Source: Chamaelirium japonicum (Eukaryota > Streptophyta > Magnoliopsida > Liliales > Melanthiaceae). From it: 64,000 nt of DNA. A program made the translations under genes and the position numbers. The notes under the pieces are model-generated. The model searched no databases. It was not told the DNA's origin and saw nothing but the letters and a program-made list of their open reading frames with translations. The DNA is taken from positions 15,922,251-15,986,250 of the forward strand of contig OX393555.1 in assembly GCA_947650365.1 (NCBI GenBank), written 5' to 3'. Below are positions 34,284 to 46,570 of this stretch, one piece after another. How positions within the stretch are numbered: the first letter of the stretch is position 1; the number at the start of each line of letters is the position of its first letter.

Positions 34284-34748
34284 GGAGGAGGTAGGGGTGG
34301 CAATGGGTCGGGTCGGGTTCGTGTCGTGTCTAGTTTCGTGTCGTGTCCAAAACCCCTAGACCCAGACCCGACCCATTTAACTAATCGTGTCTAGGTCCTA
34401 AACCCGTACCCGACCCGTTTATAAACGGGTAGACCCGATAAGACCCGTTTACCACCTAGGTTTATTCAGTTGACCCGATCCGACCCAATCCAACTCGACC
34501 CAACCTAACCCGATAGACCCGCTGATACATATTATAGTATCAGATTGTGGGTAGACCCGACCCAACACGACCCGTTGAATTTTAAACGGGTCTTCCCGGG
34601 TCTACCGTGTCCATACCCTAAACCCGGACCCGACCCATTTATTAAACGGGTCTATCGTGTCCACCTGTTTACGACCCGAACCCGTTTAGCCCTGACACAG
34701 ACCCGCTAACTTCGTGTCGGGTCCAAAATTTCCAGCCCTAGGAGGAAG
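34284..34748. mobile_element. hAT-type MITE with 8-bp TSD
   Basis: The element is 34292-34740 (449 bp), with ends TAGGGGTGGCAATGGGTCGG and (reverse complement) TAGGGCTGGAAATTTTGGAC. The subterminal region is dense in GACCCG/CGGGTC repeats. The TSD is ggaggagg / ggaggaag (34284-34291, 34741-34748; 7 of 8). Confidence 0.85.
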
Positions 34749-34865
34749 TGGTGCTGGTGTTGGAGGAGGGAGGCGACAGAGCGGCAACGGGTGACGAGGT
34801 TGGAGGGAGGAGGGTTGACAGTAGGTCATGGACGTGTGTTTTTTGGAATGTTTGTTTTCAAAAAA

Positions 34866-35705
34866 AATAAGATCTAGTAAAGTAATTTGATAAAGTGATG
34901 TAAGTGTAATAGTAACTACCAATACCACATTATCTTATGTAGTTGTTTGTATTCAGTATTATAGTAAACTGTAATTTTATTTTACTTTACAAAAGCATGT
35001 TTTATTTTCACTAGTAAAGTAAACTACAAGTAACACCTCTTCTTCCCTTTTATGGCAGCAGGCCACATGATCCTTGCCTTGAAAAATTCCCAGTCAGTGG
35101 CACCGTCGAGATTTTGCCACCACATGTACTAAAGTTTCATCGCGTCGCCCTCGCAGACCGCGGGGCCGAGTGGGTGGAGCCGGCAGCAGCAGCGACAGTG
35201 ACGATGGGCAACACAACCATCGGTGAGTTAGCCGTCGATCAAGAAAGAGAGAGAAAGAGTTGGAGAGGAAAATAAAAACTACGAGGAAAAATTAAAGTCA
35301 AAAATGACATTTGACTTTGTTACTAGTCAGAGATATCTTTTACTTGAAAAAAACCAAGTAGCTCAAAATTACTACTAGTAAATGACTAGTAACTACTCTA
35401 GGTTTACTTTACTATACAAAATATACAAACAAAAAAAAAGTAAAATTTTACTTGGAGTTATTTTACTAGATCTTCTTTTTTTTACAAACATATGCTTGAC
35501 ATTTTTGTCCTCACAATAATTAAGATCTAGTAAAATAAATTGAAAAAGTGATATAACAGAAACTACAAGTAACACTTGATCTCATGTAGTTCTTTGTATT
35601 CAGCATTAAAGTAAACTACAATTTTATTTTACTTTACAAGAACATGTTTTTTTTCACTAGTAATGTAAACTACAAGTAACACCTCTTCTTCCCCTCCATG
35701 GCACT
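34866..35705 (+). repeat. direct repeat pair (34866-35060 and 35521-35705)
   Basis: Both copies run from AAGATCTAGTAAARTAA through TATTTTACTTTACAA to CAAGTAACACCTCTTCTTCC. The sequence between contains inverted pieces (TTACTAGATCT at 35461). This is probably two MITE copies or a duplicated MITE. Confidence 0.65.
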
Positions 35706-36072
35706 AGGCCGCATGATCCCCATGATTGACATGGCCAGACTCACCCGTGTATGTTTTCACTAGCCATGGTCGGACCTCCGGATGCGTGTGAGAACCACTC
35801 CTCCATCATCTCACCGGAGTAAGATTTTTTTTTTTTTTTTACGGGAATTTCTCGATCATCAACATTTTTTTTGTCTTTGTGGACCCATCGTGGTCGGAAC
35901 GACTCGGTATGGATTGTTCATCCAATATTGTCTAGAAGGATCAACATAGAGGCCACCCCGTCTTTTGCGTACCACCCCATCGCCACCTTGTGCAGACCGC
36001 TGCCCGCCTTCGCCGCCGACAACCCATCACCAACGTCTCCTTCCTCTTCCTTCCCTTCTTCCTCTTCCTTCC

Positions 36073-36430
36073 AGTGGCGGAGCCAGAAATTCACTCTAGT
36101 TGGGGCAAGAAAATTCAAAACCCAAAAAATTCTCTTTTTTCATGATAGTGCAAGCGTGGGTAGAAGAACTTACTAAGCTACTGTTTTGAGGGACACTGGA
36201 TGTAGTCACGTAGGGAAAATCGACGATTAAGAGTCAGCCTAGCAAAGTAGCAAGTCGTGTGGTGCGCCAATACAGCCCGCGCGAGGCTGCGACCTACGAG
36301 TGGCGAGCACTACGAGGTCACCGCTGAGGTGGGTTGCTGGAGATGAATTGTTTTTTTTTTTTTTTCTTTCAGATGCACTAATTGTATCTAGCGGCTCTTC
36401 TTGGTTTTAGGTTTTAGTGAGGTGGGGGCA
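36073..36430. mobile_element. hAT-type MITE end (CAGTGGCGGAGCCAG)
   Basis: CAGTGGCGGAGCCAGAAATT is a typical plant hAT terminal sequence. The other end was not located with confidence, perhaps because of the insertions to the right. Confidence 0.45.
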
Positions 36431-36470
36431 CCATAGGGCGCGCTAGACTGGCACATGCCTCTAAAGGGTA

Positions 36471-36742
36471 TTAAAAGTTAGATAAATTATACTTTGCCCC
36501 TAAAGTTTAGCTCAAAAACACTTAACACCCCCCTATAGTTAAAAAACTACATTTTGCCCCCCTTCAATTCAGTTTTGATAAGATTAAATTATCAAATGAG
36601 AAAATTAAGTAGTTGACAAAAAGAGTAGTGTACTACATTTCAAACTTTCGGGAGCGATTTGGAACAAAACAAACTACTGGGAGGTTAAATGTAATTTGAG
36701 CTAAACTTCAGGGGGGCAAAGTGTAATTGGTCCTTAAAATTT
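36471..36742. mobile_element. Mutator-type MITE with 9-bp TSD
   Basis: The element is 36480-36733 (254 bp). Its ends are AGATAAATTATACTTTGCCC and (reverse complement) GGACCAATTACACTTTGCCC; both continue to AAGTTTAGCTCAAA. The 9-bp TSD is ttaaaagtt / ttaaaattt (8 of 9). Related copies are at 20703-21222 and at the right window edge. Confidence 0.85.
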
Positions 36743-36779
36743 CAAATCCAAATGGGCGCAGGTGCCCCCAGTAGGCCCT

Positions 36780-37140
36780 AATTGGCACCTCCTTTGCTTC
36801 CTCCCTTATTCTTCCTCCTCTGCTTCTTTCTTCTTCCTTCTCCTCCACCACCACCACCTCCTCCTCCTCCTCCTTCCTCTTTTACTTTCCCTCCTCCTCT
36901 TCCTCCTCCTTTTTCCTCCCCTTCTTCCTCCTCCTCCTCCTCCTCCTCCTCCTCCTCTTCTCCCACCACCTTAAAATCGCGATACTCAGCCAAACCAGAC
37001 CAAATACATCTACTGTGCATTCGGACCTCCTGGCCAAATCCACAGTAGATGCATTCGACCTAGTTTGACCGAGTGTCTTGATTTTGAGGGAGGAAAAAGG
37101 GGAGGAGGAAGAAGAAAGAAGGAAAGAGGAGGAAGACGGA
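36780..37140. repeat. foldback element: pyrimidine arm, 50-bp palindrome arms, purine arm
   Basis: 36970-37019 and 37039-37088 form imperfect inverted repeats (AATACATCTACTGTG / CACAGTAGATGCATT) around a ~20-nt loop. Outside them lie a 190-bp CTCCTCC tract on the left and a 55-bp GGAGGAAGA tract on the right, which extend the pairing. Frames across the tracts are composition artefacts. Confidence 0.75.
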
Positions 37141-37633
37141 TTGTATATAGCTCCACCCTTGCTGACATGCAACAATCACAAAGAAAAACACCTTAAGATG
37201 TCCATTTCTACGACGACCAAAAACAATAAGCCCATTGTTCCATTCGATGAAACTAATGTTTAACCTGGTACAATATGATCAGGGAAGAAAAACCCTAAAA
37301 ATGTGTTGCTTGAAATCTCCCAATTAGAATCCATAGACCCACAAACTACCCAATGTCACGCTTCAATCTCCAGAAGCGCATGCTTGTGTGCCCTAGAAAT
37401 TGTCATATACAAAGCAATTAGGAAAGAAGGGTTAAATCGAAGAATCTGCACCAGAGAGTGGCACCTTCTTCTCTCAGGGCAACCCTACGGCTTAGATTCC
37501 TCAGTGTAGTCATTTGCGGGATGCGAAGGGAAGCCTTTGATGAAAGGTGGGGCATTACCGATACCCGGCTCATTATGTTGCAAACCCTAACTAGGGTTGT
37601 GCATCCTAATTGACCAAGTCAGAGTTTCTTAAC

Positions 37634-37813
37634 TTACTGCCTGTTTGGTTCCGTGCAGTTGTAACACACGGGTCAACACTAACTCATGCAGTTAAAAACT
37701 ACCGCACAACTAACTCTATAGAAAACCCGGTAGAAAAGTTGTGTTCCAACTACACGCGTAGCAACCCCGCTGCATGGTGTAATAGGAACCACAGCGAACC
37801 AAACAGAGCATTA
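37634..37813. mobile_element. Harbinger/Tourist-type MITE with TTA TSD
   Basis: The element is 37637-37810 (174 bp). Its ends are CTGCCTGTTTGGTTC and (reverse complement) TGCTCTGTTTGGTTC. The TSD tta lies at 37634-37636 and 37811-37813. Confidence 0.88.
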
Positions 37814-38240
37814 GAAGAGTTTCAAACCCCGGAGGTCATAAACAATGGCACCCATTCAATAGGTAGGCTTCAGCCTTCAGGCCAAAGCTCTGGGCATTAG
37901 ACCAATAATATTTGCCTATTCCAACAGTTGGTTAATCATCATATAGCTATGCTCAGTTCTATTGGAAGAATGTTCAGCAGTGATGGCAAATGGTCCGAAT
38001 CGGTCGAAGCCTGACTGAATCGGTCAGCACCATAGAGACTGAATCAGTCGGGTCAAGCGTTTGATCAGGCACGTCTACACACACAGACCGATCAGGACCA
38101 TTAGATCTCGAGTTGTTTGCTCCACTAATGCCACCCATTCAGAAATGATCCAGGCCACTGAGTAGATTAACAGTTGGTGAACATTCGTCACCGATAGAGC
38201 GAGTGATTGACACGAACAATTCTGCTCACCGTCCTTGAAG

Positions 38241-38372
38241 GAGGGTGAACGTCACCATCCTCCTGATTGGTCCATTTCAAGGGCTATTTGGTCATTCCAC
38301 ATGATGCATAGACAAAAATAACATAAATACATTTCAAATTGACCAATCAGGAGGATGGTGATGTTCACCCTC
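38241..38372. repeat. compact 37-bp-arm hairpin
   Basis: The left arm GAGGGTGAACGTCACCATCC (38241 onward, through CTCCTGATTGGTCCATTT) pairs with the right arm ending GATGGTGATGTTCACCCTC (38372), with two visible mismatches and a ~57-nt loop. It could be a minimal MITE or a miRNA-like foldback. Confidence 0.8.
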
Positions 38373-39320
38373 ACAATAGTTCTCTGACAGGCTGGATATC
38401 GACCTAGATCAAGCCCGGTGGTACTGATTAGATCAGGACCGTCGATGAACAAATTACTCGATCAACAAACACATAAAAAGCCTACAATCTGAGATCCAGA
38501 CCTCTATTTTAGACACCAAAAATGGACCACTGCAGAGAGAATCCGACGCACAAATAATTAAAAAAAAACCCATCAGAGTAATTAGACGAACGAGATCTGC
38601 TCGTCTCAAACTAAACACCGACATTAAGCCCAGAAATCATCACAGATTCGACAGGCAGCAGCAACCCATATCAAAAACATCAGATTATTTACTTCATAAG
38701 AAGAAGAAAAAAAACACCACATTTGTCAATAGTAGGGAAGCAAAACCTACCGGCTTTTCCTCTGAACCGCTTATAAAACACCAGAGCACGCTTAACTTAC
38801 AGCAATGGACCTCTGTCATCGAAAGGAAAGAGAAAAAACCCTCTCAATTTGCAAGGGAAGCCCCTGTGATAAATTGAAAGATGCCCAACGGTTCTCGCTC
38901 GCTCTCTCGGTGTGAACCACAAGGGCAGAGTAACATGTACATTCATCCCAAGAGTCCACCAACACAATGACCAACGGGTCGGAAACCTGTAAAAGCGTGT
39001 GACTAGTGGTTATCCAGTTTTTGCCTCTTTGAGGCTTGCTCGGACTCCTCACCGCTGCTTCCCACAGAGTGCCCGGCCGCTGGATTGCCGGATGGAGAGT
39101 CATCGTGATGCTACAACCAGAGGGCAAAGGGTGAGACGAAACCTGTTAGATTGGTAAAAGATTTGGAAACCTTAAAACACAATTAAGAAATCAGAAGAAA
39201 AACTCCATTGGAATGTCTGTGCATGTGTTGCTAGTGTGTCTAGTGTGTTCCAACGGTTGAACTATTTCATTAAGAGATGGAACCCTCGAAGTTTTTTCAA
39301 CTCCCGGACCTAAATATCAA
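38373..39320. other. intergenic DNA, no gene recognised
   Basis: A 103-residue minus-strand frame (38816-39127) has no recognisable motif, and there are no flanking splice or repeat signals that would make it a gene. Confidence 0.5.
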
Positions 39321-40271
39321 GGGTAAATTACAGAGACCTCCCTTGATAACATGGACCTCCCTTGCGGTTCCGTTATTTACACTGCACTCCCTTGTCAGAG
39401 TTATCCTCCCCAACTTCGTCAATAGAGCATGTGAAAAGGCGACAATGCACTCATGTGAAAAGAACGAATAATTGTAAAGGTGGGCATTTACCGCAAGATT
39501 TCATTTACATCCCCAAAATCCTAGGGAGTCGACCAGTTCGACAACCTGATCAGTTGTGACCTACAGATAACGAGGGCATTTACCTCGAGATATAGGCCTT
39601 GTGATTTGCCGGCGACAAGGGCAGACACACATAATCGGCAAGACAAGGGCCTACAAAAGTAAAAACCATCTAAAAAACCCCAAAATCCCAACAATTTGAA
39701 AATCCCTACAAAACCCCTAATTTCCCCAAAAAAAACCGAAAATCCCCAACCCAACAATCCCCAAAATACTATAAAAATCCAAAATCCCCAAAACATGGTT
39801 TTGAGTGATGGTTCCTATTAAAACATCCAGGTTTGGAGTGCTGGCTCCTATCAAATCAGAATAAACCACCCAAAAATTTAAGATTTTCATAACTATTTTA
39901 ACAGCAAAATTAGATATCTCAGTGTACAAAGGGAAGAGATCACAAAGAATATGACCACTGGCAACAAACTAAGAGGAGCACTGGCGGCGAAATAGCCGGG
40001 GAATTGGGAGAGCACCGATGGTGGTCAAACAGATATCTGGCACAAACCTAAGTGGTAAGGTACTCATATAAGTTGCTAAGAGCATTCTCAGATTTCAAAA
40101 AATCAATTGGCTGACATCAACACTAGTCGTTCGAGCAACTAATGAATGGAGGAATCTTTTACCAACAATCAAAGCAGATGCAAATGCAATTTAAATACCA
40201 AAACCATAGGGGAGCTCTGTGAAATTTAAGTAAGCCTTAGGGGAGGTCTCTATAATTTAACAAACTATCAA
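39312..40271. mobile_element. non-autonomous Mutator-like element with 9-bp TSD (942 bp)
   Basis: The element is 39321-40262. Its ends are GGGTAAATTACAGAGACCTC and (reverse complement) TGTTAAATTATAGAGACCTC. The TSD is aaatatcaa (39312-39320) / aactatcaa (40263-40271), 8 of 9. The interior is AT-rich with a run of CCCCAAAA repeats (39670-39795) and no transposase. Confidence 0.8.
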
Positions 40272-40309
40272 TGAACTAGATCTCTTGAGCACAAAAAATG
40301 AAGGGATTC

Positions 40310-40660
40310 CTCTCTTTCTCTCTCTCTCTCCATAGTTCCCCCACCCAAACTCCTTTTTTCCCCAAGATTTTACCCTAGTGGCTGGCTAGCTGCCCTTAGA
40401 TGCAGCAAGGTTGCCGCTCCACACCACCCCACTCCAGTAATCCCCCTCCTATATCCCCTATTGATCTCTCCCTATACTGTAATTTCACAGTTGTTTCCAT
40501 GGCAGAAGATCCATTTAAGCCAGGATCAATAGCTAGAAGCAAACGAATCTTGGATCTCGGGTCAATCTCCTTGCATCACATATCCACTTCTCATAGCCTT
40601 TACCGTCAAATTTGGTAGAGGTGCAGCAAGTAGTCGAAGAGGGTGGTGGGCAGCTGTAGG
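40310..40660. other. intergenic DNA with CT-run
   Basis: Contains a CT microsatellite (40311-40331) and TATACTG-type low complexity; a 72-residue plus frame at 40400-40618 is not recognisable. Confidence 0.5.
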
Positions 40661-40677
40661 TATAGGTGGCAATGGGT

Positions 40678-40850
40678 CTAGGCTGTCAATGTGCCAGGCT
40701 CAGGCCGGGCCTACAAAAGATCAGGCCCGGGCCCGACCCTTATATATATAGGCGGGTCCGGGCCTTGACCCTTAAAGGCCTAAAAACAACAAGCCCTAGC
40801 CCCTTTGAGGGCCCGGGCCGTGTCCGGGCCTATCAATCGAAGGAGAGGGG
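40678..40850. mobile_element. hAT-type MITE fragment (GGCCCGGGCC family)
   Basis: CTAGGCTGTCAATGTGCCAG start and dense GGGCCCGGGC phrases; same family as 22905-23035. Confidence 0.5.
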
Positions 40851-40896
40851 CATCATGGGGAGAGGATCGTGTGACGATCTCGTATAGAGGGGCACC

Positions 40897-41267
40897 GTGG
40901 AGAGGGTCCGATGGGCGAGAGGGGAGGCCGGTGAGAAGACCCAATCGATGAGAGGGGAGGCATCTTTGGTTGCCCCTGTGCCTCCTCTCGCTGCTACAGT
41001 CGCTCGTTCGACTCACCGAGGGAAAGGAAGTAGTCAACCGACCTCTACATCTACTGTATCACAGGCCATGGCTGAGGACTTTCAGTCCCTCCGCAAGGAG
41101 ATAACTCAGTTTCGACTGTTTCAGCAATCTGCTGCTACTAATGGTCCCTCCAGTGTTTCAGAACTCTCTGGTTCATCTAGTAGCTCTACTATCTGGATTA
41201 TAGATTCGAGGGCCTCACGTCACATGACTCTGGATGCCTCACTACTCACCGCCTACAAGCCTGCGAC
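40897..41267 (+). pseudogene. copia-2 gag end and protease (5' part)
   Basis: The frame reads ...STSTVSQAMAEDFQSLRKEI... then a serine-rich linker and WIIDSRASRHMTLDASLLTA. The protease box has G-to-R and H-to-R changes (DSRAS for DSGAS), so it is inactive. It is cut by the hAT transposon after YKPAT. Confidence 0.85.
41260..41267. repeat. left TSD of the hAT transposon (cctgcgac)
   Basis: Identical to 48041-48048 on the other side of the element. Confidence 0.95.
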
Positions 41268-43559
41268 CAGGGTTTCAAATCTCGACCGATACCGGTACGT
41301 ACCGGTTTTGGCCGGGCCGAGCCAAGTCGAGCATCCGGGACCGAAACAGGCCTGAACCGGTCGGTACCAAACCGTACCGGACCGAACCGGCCGAGTCAGG
41401 TAGGTACCGGCCGGTACGAACCGGTACCGGCCAGTTCAGGCCCTACCCGACAGCATTAATGGGGTGGGTGGGTTTTGGCTCATTTTTTTTTGTTTTTTTC
41501 CCTTGGATTCCTCCCTCCACATCATTGAACATGCATTCCCAGCCATTGCATGTGGAGGGGGGGCATTATTAGCTTTGGCCACTCCAAAGTGTTTTATTTA
41601 TTAAGTGGGAGGGGAGGATTTGAAGGCTATATAAACCCCCCCAAACCCATTCCATTTCACCTCCAAAGGTTCCAATATCATCCATCAAGTTGCAGAGTTG
41701 CAAGAAAAGAGAGGAGAAAAAGAAAAAAGAGAGTAGAGAAGAGAGGAAATAAAGAGAAGAAAAAAAAGGAGATAAGAGAGAAACGTGATAAAAGAGAGAA
41801 GAGCGGCACCGCCGGCATGACGAGGCGACGAGCGGCACGCCGACACGAGCCGACAACACCGACGAGCGACGACGAGGTCACGACTCACGACGAGCGGCAC
41901 GAGCACGAGCGGGCCGAGCGGTGCCGACTAACAAGTAACACTTAACAAGACAACATCGCAACGAGCGGCACAAGCGGGCGACAAGGCTACGTCGCGACAA
42001 GCGGCGACTTGGCGAGGCGACGACTAGGTGACGTTGCGATGAGCGGCACGAGACGAGCGACACCGACACTGACAGGTAAATTTCTTTGCTCACTTTGATT
42101 CACTTTTGTTACGTAGAAACAAGAGTAGAAAGTAATTTTGCTCACTTGCTCACGCCTCACGTAGATTCGACTTTCGAGCCATTCGAAAGTCGAAACTTTT
42201 GCTATGTAGAATTACTTTCTGTGTAACTAAGCTGCTAAAGTAATAGATGCCGGATTGCTATGAGAATAAAGTGAGAAAGAGAGAATGAAAAAAGAGAGAG
42301 AAAGTGAGCTAAAAATAAGAGGAAAGAAATAAAGAAAAGAAAAGAGAAAATATAAAGAGAGAAAGAGAAAGAGAGGGAGAAAGTAAAAAAAGAAACAAAG
42401 AACAAAGCAAAGTGAAGAAGGTGGAATCACTTGCTCACTTCTGCTCAGTGCTCACTTGCTGATGTACATTTGACACTTTTGCTACGTAGAATTACTTTCT
42501 ACGTAGCAAAAGTGAGCAAAGAGGTGGAATTACTTGTTAGGTAACTACGTTACTACGTAGCAAAAGTGAGTAAAGAGAAACAAAGAACAAAGCAAGGCCA
42601 AACTCGCCAAAGAGGTGGAATTACTTGCTCACTTCTACAGCTCTGCTCACTAGTCACTTCTGCGCACTTGCTCACTTTTGTTCACTTGCTCACGTAGATT
42701 CGGCACTTTTGCTACGTAGAATTACTTTCTAGTTTCTAGTTTCTACTTTCTACGTAGCAAAGCTGCAAAAGTGAGTTATTATATTAATGAGGTGTCGAAT
42801 TATTTTCTACGTACCAAAACTCCAAAAGTGAGCAATTACTTTTGCTCACGTAGAAAACAAAAAAAGTAATAAAAAAAACCATTATTTTTTTGTATTCATG
42901 TACTAGAAAGAAAGTAAGGAAACAAATAAGAAAATAATAATTTTTTTTGTTTGTTAATGCTTATTTATTTTTTGACTTAGATAATGGCACCAAAATCGAA
43001 AGAGATGGACGCTGGATGGCTACATTGCAAGGCAGTAGAAGGCAACAAGCGGAAGGCCATATACAACTACTGTAGCCGGACCATAAATGGTGGTATCACA
43101 TGATTGAAGGAGCATTTAGCGGGCAAGAAAGGACAAGTGACTGGTTGTGAGCACGTAACAACAGAGGTACGGTCTCAATTCCAGCAATTTTTTAGAGAAG
43201 CAAGTAAAGATAAGAGTACTGTTCCTGAGCTTTCTGCTTCTAGAAGACCACCCCTTATCAAAAGTCAGTCGGTAAGGGGTTATAAAGAAACAAACATAGA
43301 TGATGAAAGTTTTGATGATTCCTCATCTGAAGATTTGTCGGAGAAGGATAGGAAGATGAGAACGGCAATGAGACTTTCTCATGAGGAAGCTCGTCGTCAA
43401 GAAATGAGAGAAAAAGGGGGAAACCAAAGAGGTAGATGGTCAATGAGTGGTCCTGGTAGTAGTTCCCGTTTTCTTCCTGGTGATATTGGTGGTAGTACTG
43501 GTGGAGGTGGGCCTGGTGGTAGTAGCAGTGTTAATGCTAGAAAAAGTAAAACTAGTATT

Positions 43560-44023
43560 GGCGGCAGCAGTGTTGTTAGTATCGTACGATACACGATACG
43601 TATCGTACGATACGATACAATACAGGAGAAAAACGATACGTATCGAGTTTACGTATCGTTTTTCTCCTTTATCGTACGGTACACTATACGATACGATACG
43701 ATACACGATACGGTCCGATACGGTGAAAACATGTTTTTTTGTTTGTTATTTTTTTTTTTTTGAAACTTTTAAAATGAATTTTTTTCTCTTAATTTCCCAA
43801 AGGACTATATAGGTCTCTTAGCGTTAAAAAAATACCTAGGAATATTTTCTAACTTAGAGTGAAGTGATACTAATTTTTTTTTTAGAAATTTATAGGTGTT
43901 TTACAAATCTTTCTCTAGAGTTGTCGGATTCCAATGCCATTTGTTTTTAAAATTTTTCTAGAGCTTGGAACACCAAATATCTACAACTTTGCTAATTTCA
44001 ATAGTTATAGGATTCCATTTCTA

Positions 44024-44103
<80 letters not shown>

Positions 44104-44681
44104 GTACTTCTTAGTAGAGGGCTAATGGATCTATGTTTATAAAGTAAGGCTAAAGGAATGAAGTGGATGACTTTGAATAAGACAATGAGGATGAGAATGA
44201 AAATAAATAAGAGATGCAAGAGACATTAGAGAAAGATAAAGAAGCAAGTGGTGATAAATTATCTATTGTTGATGATCAAATTGATGATGTAGATGCGGTG
44301 GAGATTGAAAAATAAGATCTTCCTACTTTTTGAGTTTTTGTTTTGTCTTCGTTGACCATTCGAATATTTTGAGAACAATATATTGATAGATCATAGATAA
44401 TACTTATATATGATTTCTTTTTTATATAAATATATACATCATATTTTTTGTATAGGCCAATGTTATGTTTGATGTGAAATTATAGGGAATGTCTTACTCC
44501 TCTACTTGACTTTTCATATTTAATATTCTAGTATGTACTTTCTATATTTATTATATATATATATGTATAAAATATAAATTTAACCGTATCTTACGATACA
44601 CGATACGTTACGATACACGATACACAAAATAGGAAAAACGATACACGATACGATACACGATATGACAACCTTGGGCGGCAG
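43560..44681. mobile_element. hAT MITE nested in the transposase gene (1,106 bp, 8-bp TSD)
   Basis: The element is 43568-44673. Its ends are CAGTGTTGTTAGTATCGTAC and (reverse complement) CAAGGTTGTCATATCGTGTA. The perfect TSD ggcggcag lies at 43560-43567 and 44674-44681. The subterminal zones are tandem ATACGATACACG repeats. A (TA)n tract lies at 44026-44100. No transposase. Removing it and one TSD copy rejoins the transposase frame. Confidence 0.94.
44026..44100. repeat. (TA)n microsatellite
   Basis: About 37 uninterrupted TA units inside the nested MITE. Confidence 0.98.
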
Positions 44682-46570
44682 TACATCTGTGCAGTTACCT
44701 CTAGACGGATTTATGTTTAGGGAACGTGGCCATAAACAAACCAAATTAACAACTGGAAAAATAAAACAAGCGGCCAGTAAAATGAAGAAAGCAGTAGCCA
44801 AATTTTTTCATTTCAATCATATCCCGGCTAATGCAGCCGCGTCGCCATACTTTAAGAAAATGTGCGACACATTGCAGTCGGTTGGGCCGGAAATTTCTCC
44901 CCCTATCCCATATGAGATTGCTTGACCACTTTTAGATGATGAAGTCTCCGAAATAAACGATTATATTCGTAGTTTTTAAACTCCCTGGGAGGAGAGGTTG
45001 CACAATTATGTGCGATGGATGAAGTGACCCTACTAGAAAATTAATAATTAATTTTCTAGTATATTGCTCAATTGGTACTGTATCTTACAAACCAGTCGAT
45101 GAATCAGCCAAAGTGCATGATGCAATATATCTTGCTGGACTTATAAATAATATCATCGACGAAGTTGGAGCTAATAATATTGTCCAAATAGTGACGGACA
45201 ATGGCTCTAACTATAAGAATGCCGGACAAATTATACAGAAGGAACAAAAGACTATATTTTGAACTCCTTGTGTCGCACATTGCATCGACTTGATCCTAAA
45301 AGATATAGGCAAATTGGATCATGTCGACAAGGTCATTAAACAAGCCCAAAAAATAACAAAATTCATTTACAACTATAACTGGGTAGTTAACTTGATGAGG
45401 AAGTATACTGGGAAGCGGGAGCTTCTGCGTCCAGGAATCACCCGCTTTGCCACTCACTTCATAGCATTGGAGAGCATTTTTAATCATAAGGATGCTTTAC
45501 GAAAAATGTTTACCTCAGATGCATGGTGTCAGTCAAAATATGCATCTAATGAAGAGGGCAAAGAGGTGGAAAATATTGTTGTTGGAAAGGAGCTCTGGAT
45601 CGAAATTGACAAGATAATAGTGTGCATCCAACCTCTAGTATAAGTTCTTCGACTGGTAGATTCAGATGAAAAGCCTGCAATGAGGTATATCTACGAAGCA
45701 ATGGACAGAACTAAGATGGTCATTCAGAAGTAGACAAAGGTTGGAGAAAAATCAAAAAAATAATATTTTAAGTTGATCGACAAAAGATGGAAGAAGACGC
45801 TACACCATCCATTGCATGCAGCATGTAAATATTATCGTCAAGTGAATACTCATTATTCAACAATTTCAATTTTCAATCTTATTAGTCATTAGACTCAATA
45901 CTTATTTCTTTCATATTATAGGATTTTACTTAAATCCCCAATACCAGTATAGGGTAGAAGTTTCACAACACCCTGAAATAATGAGCGAGCTTAAAAAGGT
46001 GATCCGAACCTTGGAGCCTAACATAGCAGCGCAAAATAAGACAATTGAGCAGATGGAAATCTTCCGCTATGCTCGTGGTTCCTTTGATTCGGAGAATGCA
46101 AGAACATCTATCTTGACCATGCAGCCAGGTAATACGTCGATAAGTTGATAACACACTTTAATTATACAATTATCCAATTACAATCAACGAATACAAATTG
46201 AATGTTTTATTTTTTGGCTAATTTCATAGCTACTTGGTGGAGCATTCATGGTGAAAGTGCTCCTGATCTTCGCAAGATTACTATCCGAGTATTGAGTCAG
46301 ACATGTTCGGCATCGGGCTGCGAAAGGAACTTGAGTACATTCTCTATCATTCATACGAAAACTAGAAATAGATTGTCATCATTTAAATTAGATAAACTAG
46401 CTTTCATACATTACAATATGAGGTTGAGCGTCCGCGATCAGGAAAGATTAGAGGACCAAGGTGATAATCCAATCAATTTGGATTATATTTTCGACGACGA
46501 TAACCCTCTAGCCCCTTGGTTAATGGAAAGAAAGGATCCAGTTCTTATACATGGTTGGAGAAGGAGTTAG

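Larger units (their letters stand above)
42984..46570 (+). pseudogene. decayed hAT transposase (BED finger, DUF659, C-terminal dimerisation domain)
   Basis: A leader intron runs from 42076 to 42980 (GACAG|GTAAAT ... GACTTAG). The ATG at 42984 opens a BED zinc finger (residues 1-50; YNYC ... HLAGKK); its first Cys is Tyr, and a TGA at 43101 replaces an expected Arg codon. A serine- and glycine-rich linker follows and is interrupted by a 1,106-bp MITE (43568-44673). After it, FMFRERGHKQTK leads to DUF659-like VTDNGSNYKNAG and CVAHCIDLILKDIGK (45180-45310), then introns 45825-45921 and 46129-46229, and the dimerisation domain (ATWWSIHGESAPDL, SASGCERNLSTFSIIHTKTR). In-frame stops near 44923, 44977, 45029, 45260 and 45641 confirm decay. 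In a live element this protein binds the TIRs and cuts and rejoins DNA in the nucleus. Confidence 0.9.

Noticed and set aside
36762..37175. Leu/Pro/Ser- and Glu-rich frames
   Set aside because: Direct translation of CTCCTCC and GGAGGA tracts.
38816..39127. 103-residue minus-strand frame
   Set aside because: No motif, no neighbouring exon signals, length expected by chance at this density.
43104..43763. 219-residue frame as a separate gene
   Set aside because: It is the transposase exon after a stop codon, running into the nested MITE; the last ~45 residues are MITE sequence.
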